Shown here: positions 45,059 to 57,378 of the stretch, one piece after another
How the letters are laid out: each line of letters starts with the position of its first letter
How positions within the stretch are numbered: the stretch's first letter is position 1
Assembly (NCBI GenBank): GCA_947561585.1
Contig: CANNZV010000936.1
Coordinates: 1-64,000 of the forward strand
Length of the DNA: 64,000 bases
Reading direction: 5' to 3'
Source: Caprella mutica
Taxonomy: Eukaryota > Arthropoda > Malacostraca > Amphipoda > Caprellidae
The notes under the pieces: model-generated
Told to the model about the DNA's origin: nothing
The model's input: only the letters and a program-made list of their open reading frames with translations
Database searches by the model: none
Translations under genes and position numbers: made by a program

Positions 45059-47141
45059 TAACTGTCTTTACGACTACAGACAAATCCGAGAAACTGCCCG
45101 AGTAATATCACTAGCTGTTCTATTTTTTATCTTCATCTGAGGAGTTGTCCAGCTCTATACCTCCGGTTTGATTGTTGTTTCTTTTATTACATTGTTGTAA
45201 ATTATGTTATAGATAGATATAAAACTGACCGATAAATAGTCTAAGGTTATTCAAAGGATATGTTATTAATTATTTGATTCTATTCGTGCAAACACAGGAA
45301 CATTTATTTGAAAAATGGAGATTTACTCAAAATAAGAAAAGTAAATTTCACCAGATGACTAATACTGATATCAATAAAGTTTCGGTTTATTAGCTACAGA
45401 TTAATAATTTCTAATCGGTATATAAATAAGGGTTATTCTTGACTATAAATAAACCAAATAAGAATTTACTTCAAATTAAGTCGAACAAGGATTAACATAT
45501 TTTGGTTGTTTTATTTGTTTGCTGTTTACTGTTTTTTAGTTAATTTGAATCTATTCGAATATTTAAGAGAGTGAAGTCAATTTATCCCCTGTTTCGATTA
45601 GTAAACAGTTCAGACACAGAGTAGCTTTATGGCGTTCATCATCCCACCACACAATTTCACATCTTTCTTTAAATTTCTTTGTATTTTTCGTGATCTTCTC
45701 TCCAAATATCTCAGTTTTTAGTGAAATTGTTTCTTTTTCCGAATAATTTAGTAACTTTTTGTTATTTGTACACTAATGATTTCATGCTCGTGGAGCCTGT
45801 AAGAGAACACAGTCATTGCATGATTCTGAATATCTTCTTTAATCTTTGGCATCTTTGAAATCCTTAAGTCTTCGATTCTATTTTGCCAGTGAATTTTAAA
45901 TACTTTTGAATTTAATAGAAATCAATAGAATGTATGGTATAACAAGCCTAATTATGCTCCAATGGCTCAAATTATTAGAATTGTAAATAAATTACTGTTT
46001 AGAAATCACCGAAACCAGCTAAACTGTAAACCGGTTCACCTAATGCAGAAGTGAATATTTCCATTTGGTGCAATATTATTTAGAATATTCATAAAAAATC
46101 AATAAATTATATATTTTTCACATAATTTTGACATCATATCAGAAATATATTCACATTTAACTCTGCTACTGTTAATTTATCTATAAAATTCACAATTGAT
46201 TTTATATGACGTCATACATTCCTATTTGACTACCTAATGAAATTCAAATAAATAGTTTAGTTTGTTGTTTAATTTTCATTATTTAATAATCCAGAAGATG
46301 ACAATCAACCTCTTATGTTAAAGAATAATTAAAAGTTTATCTCAATGCCTCGTGTACAAATTACCTACACAACTCAACTAATGACGACATGTGACATCAA
46401 ATGATTATTTTCCAACCTAACAATCGATAAATTGAAGCTTTTTACTTTTCTGTTCGATTGATGCTCCGTAACATCGAGAAATTGTGATATTTATTATCCG
46501 TTTATACTTTTTTCACTTAATACTGAATTGAAGCAATGAAAGAATTTATTCGTGAAAATTATAATACTAATACTCTAATAGTTGAATTATCGTGAAAAAT
46601 ACACTAAAAATACATACTTAAATTATATTCACTTTAAAGCTCAATGGCTTATAGGGCAACCTAACTATTAAAGAAATGTATATAATTCATACCTTGAAAT
46701 GAATACATTCAATTAATGAAGCTCATTACAGGAAGATATAAAAGAGGCATGCATAACTGACTGCAGAAATTAAATACTTTTTTAAGTACTTCAATTCCTC
46801 ATCACTGAATGACTTGCTTATTTTTCTCAAACTATAGTTATTGAACAGATTGAACTTGATTAAAATCATGAGTGATTATAATAAATTGTTCCATTTTAAC
46901 TTCAATATTTGGGGACTCTTATAGACACTACATGTACAACAAACAATTACGACAGGCAATAATAGAGCTAAACTAGTTAGCTTAAAAAACATTCCTCATA
47001 TTACTTTTAATCTAAAATTCAAATTGAATTCGATTTTAATTCACAAAACCTAGTTATAATAAATATATACAATCTGAACTGTAAATCCGTCACACCTGAT
47101 TGGTGGAAAGTTCCTTTGTGTTAATGACGTCACCATCACCA
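45059..47141. other. AT-rich spacer between the two duplicate copies
   Basis: About 2.1 kb not duplicated elsewhere in the window. If the two cassettes belong to one gene, this is intron. No exon, TIR or tandem array recognised. Confidence 0.5.
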
Positions 47142-47906
47142 ACTCTAATATTAATATAAAGGCATTGTCTTGACTTCCCTTCTATTAACTTTGGTATAAA
47201 TTAACACTTAGCAAACTTCTGTTATTGGGTGCAAAATATAATGATACACCCTGTATATTATTAAACAGTAATGGTATCAGGAATTAACCATTTCATTTAT
47301 TAACGGAATTATTTATTTAATCTATTTATTATATTAAAATTGGTATTGATTGAATTAAAATTACAAATGTTTATCCAAACTAATTAGTCACTGATGTATC
47401 ATTTATTGCCGTAAGTATGTTATTGTTATCCTGGTAATTGTTTTCTTCCAACAAAAGAAAATCAATGACAATTTTCTTTAGAAAATTACTGGGGTAACAA
47501 TTTTAATTTGAGGAAATTATTACAAAATGTTTGACTTTGATTGAATTGAACTTGACTTGAATTTAATGAATGTTAACAATTGATTGAATTGAACATGTCT
47601 TGAATTAAATGAATATTAACAATTGATTGAATTGCACATGTCTTGAATTTAATGAATATTAACAATTGATTGAATTGAACATGTGTTGAATAATTTGAAG
47701 CTCTATTAAGTTATTTTTTGGGAGTAAATTAATTTATCTTAAAGTTTACATATAATCGTTGTGAGTAATTTAATTAATTGGAAATTATAAATTTATTAAC
47801 TCCAAGTTCCATTGACTTAAATTGATATGAATTAATTCAATATAATGTTGAAGTAATCAAATACTTTTCATTGTGTAACTTTCTTTTCTTCTCTAACTTT
47901 CAAAAG

Positions 47907-48218
47907 GTCTCAATATGTCCACCATCTTGACTTGATCTGCGAAGCTGATTTCAGCGAAACTGTTATCAAGCAAGAAGAACCTGCAGTGAGGCACTTCCTT
48001 CACTATGAAGTGAACACCAGCAACCGCCTCACAGCTCTTGGCAAAGTGATGAACTACAGTCAGCAATCAAGTGCCCACTCGAGTGGAGTTGATGGGGATG
48101 AGACAAATGGTGGAGAGAAGTCAGGGCAAATCAAGGAAATTGAGATAGAGCTTTTGGACAGTCATCGTAACTTCGAACCTTTGAGTGATGGTATCTTCCA
48201 AGACCTGCAACCAGTGAG
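47907..48218 (+). CDS. Cassette gene, copy B exon 1
   Basis: 312 bp, same splice sites and frame as 36987-37298. Four bases differ, all changing residues: CAADF to CEADF, EPAL to EPAV, EIKLL to EIELL, SYRN to SHRN. An intact frame with no indels argues that copy B is still coding. It can take exon 5 of copy A as its upstream partner, adding a second 287-residue module to the same protein, or belong to a separate paralogous gene. Confidence 0.7.
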
Positions 48219-50732
48219 GTAAATTAGTGATAGTAACTTGATAAGTGACAACAGACACACTAAAGTCTCTCTATCTATTGGTGTACATTAGTGGATTAAT
48301 ATCCATTAGAGCTATGGTAAGACAAAATACACATAAAAAATTATATAGATAATTATTGGCAAAAAGATACAAATTAATATATTCACAAGCATCACTCCTC
48401 CCTCCCATTATAAGTAGCCCCCCCCCCCCCGTAAATAGTCCTTCCCCCTCATAACCCCCCTCCCCTTAATAGTTTCCTTACGTTTATTTGTCTGCCTGCG
48501 GTCTGCCACGTTTCAAGTAATATTCAGGTGGTAGCATGAATACCATTTCTCATATGAATGGAATAAATGATTCCATTAACTTAATTAGAAATTATTTACA
48601 ATCTACAGTGTTAATTTTTAATGAACTCTTTACAAGCTGTCATTAAATTTATATACTCTATGCTTTAATATTATCGTCATTATTCAATTTATAACTTTAG
48701 CTAAATCTGAGGGACCAGAAGTGTGGATAGTTAAATTATACAAATGGTGATGCTATTGTGAAAATTATACGAGTACTAGTGTACTTTGCCGTTAAAAATA
48801 ACGGGGTTTCAATAGTATTAATATTGGTGTAGCTTAACCCGTTAAAATGTACTTTCCCGTAAAATTAAATAATAATTAAAAGATAATATCAATATAATTC
48901 CGTGTGTTTCATGATAACATTTCCCATGTTAAAATGATAAATTGTACTGTTTTTCTTATATGATCGAAATTGTGGAACTGTCCGATAATTCGTAACTTAC
49001 CCTATTTATTTCGCACAATGAATAAATTATTATTCCCTTACACCTCAAAATATTTGAATAGTCTGCATTAGTGATACAGTTTGCCATACGCAATACACAT
49101 ATATAAATTTCCTAGCATTTGGAGACAGCGGACACCAAATAAACACACGACGGAAATTATTAGGAGAGTCAAATATTTTGAGGTAAATTGATTAATAATT
49201 TGTTCTTTAGGTATAATAATTAGGGCTAGTTACGACAGTTCCACAATTTCGATCATATAGGAAAACCTATTCAATTTATCATTTTTAACATGAAAAATGT
49301 AACTATGATTCACACGGGATTATATTGATATGATCTTCCAATTTTTTTTTATTTTAACAGGTCTACAATCAATATTATTTCTATGGAAAAACTTCTATTG
49401 TAATAGGAAAGTACACTTAAGCAATTAAAATAGTAAATAAAATAGTGAATAATAAATTAGAATGACTATAATAAAGACTAAATATAGAGGCAGGCCCTGC
49501 TTTTATAACACCCCTTTTATAAAACTGGTAATAATTGCGAGACATGTCTCGATATTATTACCGTTCGTAGACATAGACAACAGAGACAATTTTTGTGATG
49601 GTTATTTCACGGTAACTACAATAAACATCAAAATTATTATTCAGATGAGGTTATTAGAAGCAATTGGTTCTGAAATTTAACATGTCCCATTTTAGGGTTA
49701 GTTCCGTGTTATCGCACGGTTTCATGTTTTCGGGCAAGTTAAAATCTATATACAATAATCATTATTTAATTATTATTCTAATTGGTATCCATGATACCAA
49801 TTAGAATAAAAGTTAAAGAATAATTAATATATTTCCTTTTTAACGTGTCCGAGAATGTAGAACCGACAAATTACTTGGACCTTACTAACAAAAATATTTC
49901 ACAGAGCATTTAATTGCTGTTTGTTCAATGTAACACAATTATATAAATCTAAGTATCTATTAATTACTCACCTATGATGAGTTATAGTTAAGCTATGGTT
50001 AGATTTTAAAACCTTTAATAAATTCACTATTTTAAACTTTCACCACAGTCACAAACACTGATAATTAATAGGCGTATATAGTACTATAACTCGAAAACAA
50101 ATTTTCTTTCATTATAACTCATAGAAAATGAGATGTACAATTAAGGAGTGTCAATTATATATTTAATGTTACTTTTCCCCGCTTTAATTACTGTGTGGTA
50201 TTTAAACTGAGTAGTGATGTGGTAATAAAAGCAGGGCCTCCCTGTAGAGAAAACACGAAACTAAATGAAAGAATAACGAAACAAAGAGAAATGGTTTAGC
50301 GCGCAATGCTACGTAACCAGTACTTGTATCTAATAGAAAGCAGTGTGCACGTAGCAAAAAAAGAAAAATTATCAAAACGTTCAACTCGACATATACCATA
50401 TATCAGTTATCAACAAAACACAGTAACTTTATCAATTTTTACAATTTTACATCGGTTTTCAGATCCACAGGGTCGTCAGGAATATTACTTATTTAATAAA
50501 ATCATATCTTTCGTGTTGTCAGCATTTATTTACAATCTATTTGCACTGGCCCACTGTTCAAAAAGCACCAACTCATTATTAACTGTGCTAATTAACTCTG
50601 TGAGTGAGGAACTCCTCATTGTTATGGTTGTGTCGTCAGAAAATAGAATGTACGAAAGGAGACAAGTAACACACCTCATTCACATGAATTAAAAACATTA
50701 CGGCACATAAATTGATAAAGTTTTTTTTTCAG
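48219..50732. other. Intron 1, copy B, with the same mobile elements as copy A
   Basis: Holds the dispersed repeat with C run (48418), the Helitron-derived palindrome (48776-49330), the TIR element (about 49490-50245) with its nested hairpin, and the segment matching 39380-39790. In that last segment copy A has an open frame but copy B has a stop (ATGGTTTAG), and most differences alter residues. I therefore treat it as non-coding in both. Confidence 0.6.
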
Positions 50733-50893
50733 GTGCAGCATCAGACGCTTCTTTGGCTGTCTTGACTCAAGCTTTAGTCTGAATGTTCTGAAGAGTAAAC
50801 TAACTGAAAGAAGTAGTGTCAGTATCAGCACTCCGTCTATAAGAGACCACAAACTGAACATTCTGAACGGCGTGGAGACAGAATATGTCATGC
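50733..50893 (+). CDS. Cassette gene, copy B exon 2
   Basis: 161 bp, acceptor TTTTTTTTTCAG, donor GTAAGT. Reads CSIRRFFGCLDSSFSLNVLK through SVSISTPSIRDHKLNILNG to ETEYVM. The single split base at the end is C instead of G, so the joined codon becomes Gln (CAG) where copy A has Glu (GAG). Both Cys and the length are conserved. Confidence 0.7.
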
Positions 50894-51260
50894 GTAAGTG
50901 TACATGTTTGAAACTCGCATGTTTGTTATTCATGACTTGTATGCTTATGAATGAGTACATTGGTTAATATTGCTTCTAAAATAAATACAATTACTAAACA
51001 ATATATTTTTTAAATAAGTGATATGTGATTTATGATAATAATTGATTTGATTTAAATCAACTATAGAAAAGTTAATAATTATCAGTCATATAACCGAGAT
51101 GTTGACTGTAGCTGTTAATTTTATTCTCTAAATATATAATAAGAAATTATTTTATTTCAATTAATAATCTCAATTATCATCACATACCATATATGGTACA
51201 TCATGTAGTTATGCAGGTTATGTCATACAATTATCTGTTATTCCCAACTCATTGTTACAG

Positions 51261-51438
51261 AGTTTATGTTGAAGTATGAAGGTGAGAGTCTCGGTGTTAG
51301 TAGTTTTCCTTTGCCGCGTCAGGGCAATGGTTGTCCCCCTACACTTCGTTTAATGGACTCACCAGCTGCTTCTATAGATAATGTCTGCAGTACAATCATC
51401 AGCCTAGCACCAGTAAAGTCTAACGAAGACTCAAGAAC
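51261..51438 (+). CDS. Cassette gene, copy B exon 3
   Basis: 178 bp, acceptor CATTGTTACAG, donor GTGAGT. Residues FMLKYEGESLGVSSFPLP are unchanged; downstream GNGCPPTLRLM and VCSTIISLAPVKSNEDSR differ from copy A at seven positions with no silent change. The upstream intron lacks the foldback element present in copy A. Confidence 0.72.
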
Positions 51439-52192
51439 GTGAGTCAAGAGACTGTTTGTCCAAACAGTTACCTCAGTGTTAAACATTTCAAGAGATGGAA
51501 TGAGAGGGAAACTTTAAGAGTGTTTAATTAGAGTACAATTCGTTACTAATTTGAATTTAAATACCATTGAAATTGGAAATAATATTAGTTGGAACACTGA
51601 GTAAATCATGTTATCTATTTCATATTATTTAAATATTTCTCTTTACATTAATTATATATAATATTTACTTCCTGGTGTTTAATCTGTGACATGAGGAACA
51701 AAAATAACACCCATTTTTTATTATTTTTTTCAACAGGTAACTTAAATTAACTTTTTAATAGTCATATCTGTTCACCTCCTCCATGAAATATAGGTACTAG
51801 AATAATAAATAAAAATATATGAAAAATTCGTAATAAATATAAGGACATCAAATATAAGTATTGAAAATAATAAATGAAAATATATATAAAATATATTTAA
51901 TTAACATTTTCAATTACCTTTACACCAGGTATAACTAAACTTTTTAATACTCATATCTTTTCACCTCTTCCATGCAATAGAAATATCAAATAAAAAATGG
52001 AAATACCCACCTGTGAAGATAATGTCCTGATATTTTGTAATTTATATCTATTATCTGGTGAGATTTAAGGTGTGGATTAGCTTCTAATTTCAAAGAGATA
52101 AATATTACAGGAGTTAATATTAATGATTATCATACTTCACATTCATTAGTAACAGTGTATGCCTATTACTATAGTTATTTTCCACGTTACAG
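51439..52192. other. Intron 3, copy B
   Basis: Collinear with copy A intron 3. Small indels only; nothing else recognised. Confidence 0.6.
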
Positions 52193-52318
52193 ATTCTTTA
52201 GGCTGTATCTGGCGAGATGTTCTCTCACTGCTTCTGAAGCCAAATCTTTGGTGGATAAGTTAAGCGCCAAGAATTTCATAACTGAGAATGAGGGAGTTAC
52301 CAGGGCAGTGGAACTCAG
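52193..52318 (+). CDS. Cassette gene, copy B exon 4
   Basis: 126 bp, acceptor CCACGTTACAG, donor GTCAGT. Reads FFRLYLARCSLTASEAKSLV then DKLSAKNFITENEGVTRAVEL. Changes from copy A are Trp to Arg, Phe to Tyr and Lys to Glu, with one silent change (CTA to CTG). Confidence 0.72.
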
Positions 52319-53225
52319 GTCAGTTTGTTAAGATGAACCATGCAGTACAGGAAAGGTAAAATGAAACAAATATATTAAAATTATACATGTGTAGTAGCTG
52401 TATAAAATTAGTGCAAAATTAAAATTACTAATAATCATTCAAAATAATTCATAATTATTACCAATTATTTGGTAATTATTCATAAAAAATCAAAATTATT
52501 CCAAATTATTCATAAAAAATCATAATTATTTGTAATTATTCATAAAAATCAAAATTATTCATAAAAATCATAATTATTCTAAATTATTCATAAACATCAT
52601 AATTATTCACAATTATTCATAATTAATCTTGATCATCATTAATCCTAGTAAATCATAATTAATCACACTTAATTGTTATAATTTTTATTAAATCATAGAT
52701 AACTCTTATTAATTATAATCAATCATCATTTATAAATACCACACTTATATAATCATTATTAATCATTATTATTCATTATTATTTATTATTATTCATTATT
52801 ATTCATTATGAATCAACTTGAATCATGTTTAATCTTTATTAATCATTATTAATCATTTTTAATCTTTATTAATCATTATTCCTACAATGTGTTTCAAACT
52901 TTTCCGAATATATAATTTTATGAGTCAGTATCTATGAAACAAGTAGGTATATATAAATATTTCAGTTTCGCCCTTCAGACAGAAAAGGTTCCGAAAATCA
53001 TCTGAAAATTGTTTTTCTTTATAACAATATTCTATTTTTCGAACTTACTTAATGTAGTTTATAAAGCAATATATCAATTATAAGATTAAATAGATGTAAT
53101 GACTTATTATATAATAATAACTTATTTCCACCATCAAACTTCATAAGTCACACAATTATAGTAAAACAAATAAATAATTGAAATGCCATTACTTTTAGTT
53201 GATAACACATGTTATTCTATTTCAG
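52319..53225. other. Intron 4, copy B
   Basis: AT-rich tandem tract (52440-52880) shorter than in copy A, then sequence collinear with it. Nothing else recognised. Confidence 0.6.
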
Positions 53226-53309
53226 TTCTGCACGCAATGAGTGGTGCGAGGCTTGCCATGACAATCACAGCGAAGACAATCTGACCTGCTACAAGCTAGA
53301 GCTGACAAG
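53226..53309 (+). CDS. Cassette gene, copy B exon 5
   Basis: 84 bp, acceptor TATTTCAG, donor GTAGGA. Reads ARNEWCEACHDNHSEDNLTC then YKLELT. The three Cys residues are kept; Asp to Glu, Tyr to His and Lys to Asn differ from copy A. The donor is intact, so a further exon should follow downstream, but none is recognisable before the minus-strand gene at 56268. The 3' end of the gene is therefore unknown. Confidence 0.7.
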
Positions 53310-53344
53310 GTAGGAACACACTCTATAATATATTTATTAAGGAT

Positions 53345-54278
53345 GACCCGTCCATTCGCCGAAAACACATTTGCCGAAAATACTTTCTCCGAAAATACAT
53401 TCGCCGAAAACACATTCGCCAAACGACACTTTCGTCGAAAAATATGATTATTTTAAATTGGTAAGCAAATTTATCACATATGTCCATATGAAATTACATA
53501 TACTGCTATTGCTGCTTTATTTGTGTCAATTTATTAACTCTATGTTAATCCTATTTTCTGTGTTAAATTATCAGGTACGAAAGAAAAAGATTTATTTTGT
53601 GTTGGTCTCACTTTATTTTAATTCTTCTATATACATCCCAGGTAGCAATGATTCTCAGGCCAATGTTTTCCCGATGTGTCCCAATATTGTCCCAAGAAAA
53701 ATTGTTATCGGGGATTGTAGAATCAGCCTGCTACTGTAAGTCGCTCGTGAAGCTTTCACTATACAGGGTGACCCACAAAAAAGTCTGCCAAACTATAAAT
53801 TTGTATATTTCCACAACTTTTGAAGGTATAGTTAAAACAGATTTATTTCTAGGTTTTAAGAATATTCATATAACTATTCCTTTTATAAAATATTGACAAT
53901 ATGGAGAAATCTATTTGAGTACAAAAAGGAAGTTAATATAACAGATTTATTTCTTTGTTTTCGAGATATTCAATCTCGAAAATTGAGATTTAGAGATATG
54001 TAATCCATTTATTCTAACATAAACTTTTTAAAAGGAGTTGAAGAATAAAATGGATTTTGCCTTCCTTTTTGTACAAAAATACATTTCTCCATATTGTCGA
54101 TATTTTATAAAAGGAATAGTTATATGAATATTCTTAAAACCTAGAAATAAATCTGTTTCAACTATACTTCAATAGTTGTTAAAAAATACGAATTAAAAGA
54201 ATGGTAGACTTTTTTGTGGGTCGCCTTGTATAGTGAAAGCTTCACGAGCGACTCACAGTAGCAGACTGATTCTACAAT
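53345..54278. mobile_element. Long-TIR element, copy B, broken and with a nested MITE
   Basis: Left arm as in copy A (GACCCGTCCATTCGCCGAAA) with an extra tandem of TTCGCCGAAAACACA-like words at 53356-53420. The centre is interrupted by the MITE 53764-54228. The right arm ends after GATTCTACAAT, repeated about three times to 54308, so the element is truncated here. Confidence 0.7.
53764..54228. mobile_element. mariner-like MITE, 465 bp, TA target duplication
   Basis: Ends CAGGGTGACCCACAAAAAAG and CTTTTTTGTGGGTCGCCTTG are inverted and flanked by TA (53762-53763, 54229-54230). A second inner pair of arms of about 90 bp (ATAACTATTCCTTTTATAAA with its complement) makes it largely palindromic. The end sequence is typical of mariner-type TIRs. 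No transposase frame. Confidence 0.8.
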
Positions 54279-56267
54279 CCCCTGATTCTACAATCCACTG
54301 ATTCTACAAAAAAATGTTAAATAGTCTCAAAGAATACACTGTTTACATGCATCACACAAAGCCAGGGTAGAGAAAAATTATGTTACCTATTTTAGTGGAA
54401 AGTTTCACTTGGGAGCAACATTTCTCTTTAAATATTTCTCTTTAAATAGCTTACCAAACTTTGTGCCAGTCTTTTCTCCTTAGGGTCACAGTCCTTAAAT
54501 CTCTAATTGCAGTACTTAAATCTCTGATTGCGGTCCTTAAATCTCTAATTGCGGTCATATTAAGAAAGCCTCAAAATCATTCTGAAATTAATTAATTTAT
54601 ATTAAATATCACAATAAGCTCAATTTTTGCTAGATTTTATTGATTTCACGAGTGCTTTGAAGACCTCAGGTAATTAAATTGATGCAATTTACCTATTTGA
54701 CCCTAAACTGGCAACTTTCCTGCCATACCTCTTTAAAAAATGGACTAAATAGGTATGTACAATCTGAAATAATGTCATTATTCATTTAATGGTTGATTCC
54801 TCTAGACTCTAGAGTCTAGATACCTTCAAAATAGGCCAAAATTTCATATTTTTTACAGTTCTAAATGTTGTTCAAATGAATTATCACAAAAATTAGGTTG
54901 AAGTTGTACCTAAATATCTGTGCCTAACTGCTACGGTATATGAAACAATTTAGTAATTATTTGTACATGGTTCAAATAAAGATTTCGCGTTGGAGTGTTT
55001 ATCGTCAAACTTTAGAGTAGGTTGGTGAATTAGGGGCCCGTAATAGTGTTAACACACATAATGAATCATGTCAGTACCTAATGTCATATGAATGAACTGA
55101 AGTATCAAAACACACACATTAAATCAAATTTAATAATGAACTGAAACGTGACGTGAGTGACTGGGTACCATGCACACTTCACAAAGTATATATTGTAGTG
55201 ACAATCGAGATATTATGCGTGCGTGAATTAATCACAACAACACTTTAAATATAGTTCAAGCTCAAGATAATTGAAACATTTAAATTATTATTTAATGGAA
55301 CCACACTAATAAATTTATTCAAGCAATCAAACTTATTTACTTCTAATTTTCTCGTTAAATTTGTTGCTTTGATGACGTCACGTATACTGTTGTTGAGAGT
55401 CTTATAGTTACCGCCTTAGATGTACCGCCTTTTGATGATCGTTGAAGAATTCGTAATCGTAAAATCCGGAATTGTGAATGGAAAAAGCATTACAATTAAT
55501 ATTGACAGGAATAAAAGTTGAACTAATAACACATATATTTATTTGTTAAAATCATTTTCACATTTTAAGTATAAACCTAGTAAATGAACTAATGTTTGAA
55601 AAGAAAATTTTGGTATTGAAGTTGCAAAGACGATGGAGTTTTTTTGGTGAATGTACCTTAATTTTCTGAACAAGCTCTGTCTGAAGTACCTTCGTTTTCT
55701 TCCTTTTTACCATATTTACATCCTTTTAACGTAACTTGCAGTTTTAGAGAATAGCTCTAGTGTTATGCTTTTCAATTACGAGGTCTTAGATTTTTGTGTT
55801 AGGTAGATTCATAGTCTCAAACTACTTTCATTTCTTTATTTTCCTCTTCGATTTTTGTGTTAGGTAGACTCGTAGTAGATTTTATTTATACTATCACCTC
55901 TTAATTTTCATTTTCACCGTTTTTTTTTATGTACGGCGTGTTTTCTCCTGTAATCATATTGAAACCATACGTAGTGATCCATCCTCTTTTTTAGAGTCTT
56001 GAGAAATGAAATATGTGTAGCCTAGTCTGCATGAGAAATATTTTGTGTAGCCTAGTCTGCATTGAAAAAGTCAGTTTTCTATTCAACTTTCAAGCCTCTA
56101 TAGTCTATAGTGTAATCCTCTATAGTGAGCTAGATGAAGAAGCTCAATAGTGAAGTTGACTATAAACTGCATCCATCGTTTTATTGCAGATCACTACTTT
56201 GTGAATAATTTTAATAATATTAATCGTACAGTAGTGAAACTTTGGTCACTGGAAGATTGCTTCCATG
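54279..56267. other. Intergenic DNA
   Basis: A 20-bp repeat CTTAAATCTCTAATTGCGGT occurs three times at 54490-54560. The segment 55735-55925 (GGTCTTAGATTTTTGTGTTA; GGTAGACTCGTAG) is repeated in inverse orientation at about 60700-60880. TATAGTGTAATCCTCTATAG near 56105 is a decayed pogo-like MITE end. No exon recognised. Confidence 0.5.
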
Positions 56268-56486
56268 TTAGTATCTTGCTGAATATTTTTTTTGAATCCA
56301 TGAGAAAATTGGATGTTTGAAGACCATTGCCACTGCATTCTCTCTCTCCTCCTGCATGACCTTCATCATTCTCTGTTTCTCTAATTCTAATTTTTTCTCT
56401 ATTCTCAACGTAGCTTCCTCTCTTTCCTGTATCTTACTAATTTGCATGTTGATTCTCACGTTGTCATTGTGGAGATTGCTCATCAA
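56268..56486 (-). CDS. GBP/atlastin-like gene, terminal coding exon (coiled-coil tail)
   Basis: The exon begins after a good acceptor (poly-T then CCAG) and reads 72 codons to a TAA stop. It starts LMSNLHNDNVRINMQISKI, passes through EREEATLRIEKKLELEKQRM and ends IFSWIQKKYSARY. The heptad-like, highly charged middle predicts a coiled coil, as in the helical tail of guanylate-binding proteins. Atlastins instead have two membrane segments here, and none is seen. The frame joins the previous exon (57379-57606) in phase 0, though an additional small exon between them is possible. Plus-strand frame 56317-56532 over the same bases is an artefact. Confidence 0.55.
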   Translation of the reverse strand: MMSNLHNDNVRINMQISKIQEREEATLRIEKKLELEKQRMMKVMQEERENAVAMVFKHPIFSWIQKKYSARY

Positions 56487-56523
56487 CTGGAAAAAAAAAT
56501 CCTATAATTTATTTCAAATCATA

Positions 56524-56782
56524 CCCAGCTAACCATATCAACTCTGTCCCGCGTCTTGCAAAGGGGGATATCTGCACACTGCCCCACGTCTTTCAGAGGG
56601 GGACTGCACTCTGCCAACGTCTTGCTGAAAGGAAAATCCACACTCTGTCCCACATCTTGAATCCCTCTATAACGAGGGACATCTGCACTCTGTCCCACAT
56701 GGGTCCCACGTCTTAAATCCCTCTATAGCGAGTAGTATCAGACGTCTTAACACGTGGGACAAACAGCTTTTGGTTAGCTGGG
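56524..56782. mobile_element. TIR MITE, 259 bp, TA target duplication, in the GBP-like intron
   Basis: Ends CCCAGCTAACCA and TGGTTAGCTGGG are perfect inverted repeats flanked by TA (56522-56523, 56783-56784). The interior has four irregular repeats of CTGTCCCACGTCTT with ATCCCTCTATAGCGAG. No coding capacity. Confidence 0.8.
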
Positions 56783-56784
56783 TA

Positions 56785-57378
56785 GGTATGGATAGAAATA
56801 TGAAACTTATTCATATACTGAATAAGTTTTTGAAACAATTTATTATTTTTTTTGTTTCCCTTTTGATTTGAAATCTAGGCAAAATTATTCAGCTCAGCAG
56901 TAGAGCTGTTAAAACTAGCTATCCTGCAAAAAATAGATTAAAATACACACAAGTAGATATTGTAAAAAAATGGAATAGTGTGAAGTTTTTTGCACTCTAG
57001 AATACTTTCATAGTACATTTAAGAACAGATTGAATATTATGTAGAAGCTAGGACTAAATATTATAAATCTTCTAGATGTAATGAGTAGTGATTTAGACGT
57101 AATATAAGAAGTATTTGAATATGATCTCTATCAATTATAATGTATGCAAATAGTTGAAAAATATTTTTCACCCTCATTCAGAGGATTATCAACACACTTC
57201 ACTTAGATTGAAATTTACCAATCGGTGAATTGAGTTGCAGTGAACTTACCGTGCGGCGATGAATTGAGGGCGCGAAAGTCACTGATATCAACTAAATTAC
57301 CTTCATTATCTAAACATTAAATTAATTTACAAGAACTGCAAAACTTCTTGTGAAGTCTCTTATTTATAAAAAAGTTAC
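56785..57378. other. Intron of the GBP-like gene
   Basis: AT-rich, about 600 bp. A weak exon-like stretch with donor (CACG then GTAAGT, near 57250, minus strand) was seen but gives no convincing frame. Confidence 0.4.

Larger units (their letters stand above)
47142..54278 (+). repeat. Segmental duplication, copy B (7.1 kb)
   Basis: Second copy of the block at 36305-44705, in direct orientation, exon 1 to exon 1 distance 10920 bp. It lacks the foldback element of copy A and includes a short extra tandem at 47570-47680 (TTGATTGAATTGAACATGTC, three times). Homology stops within the long-TIR element, whose right half is missing here. Confidence 0.92.

Noticed and set aside
53371..53896. Plus-strand frames of 99-122 codons downstream of exon 5
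   Set aside because: They run across the long-TIR element and the nested MITE, and their sequence is TIR-derived.
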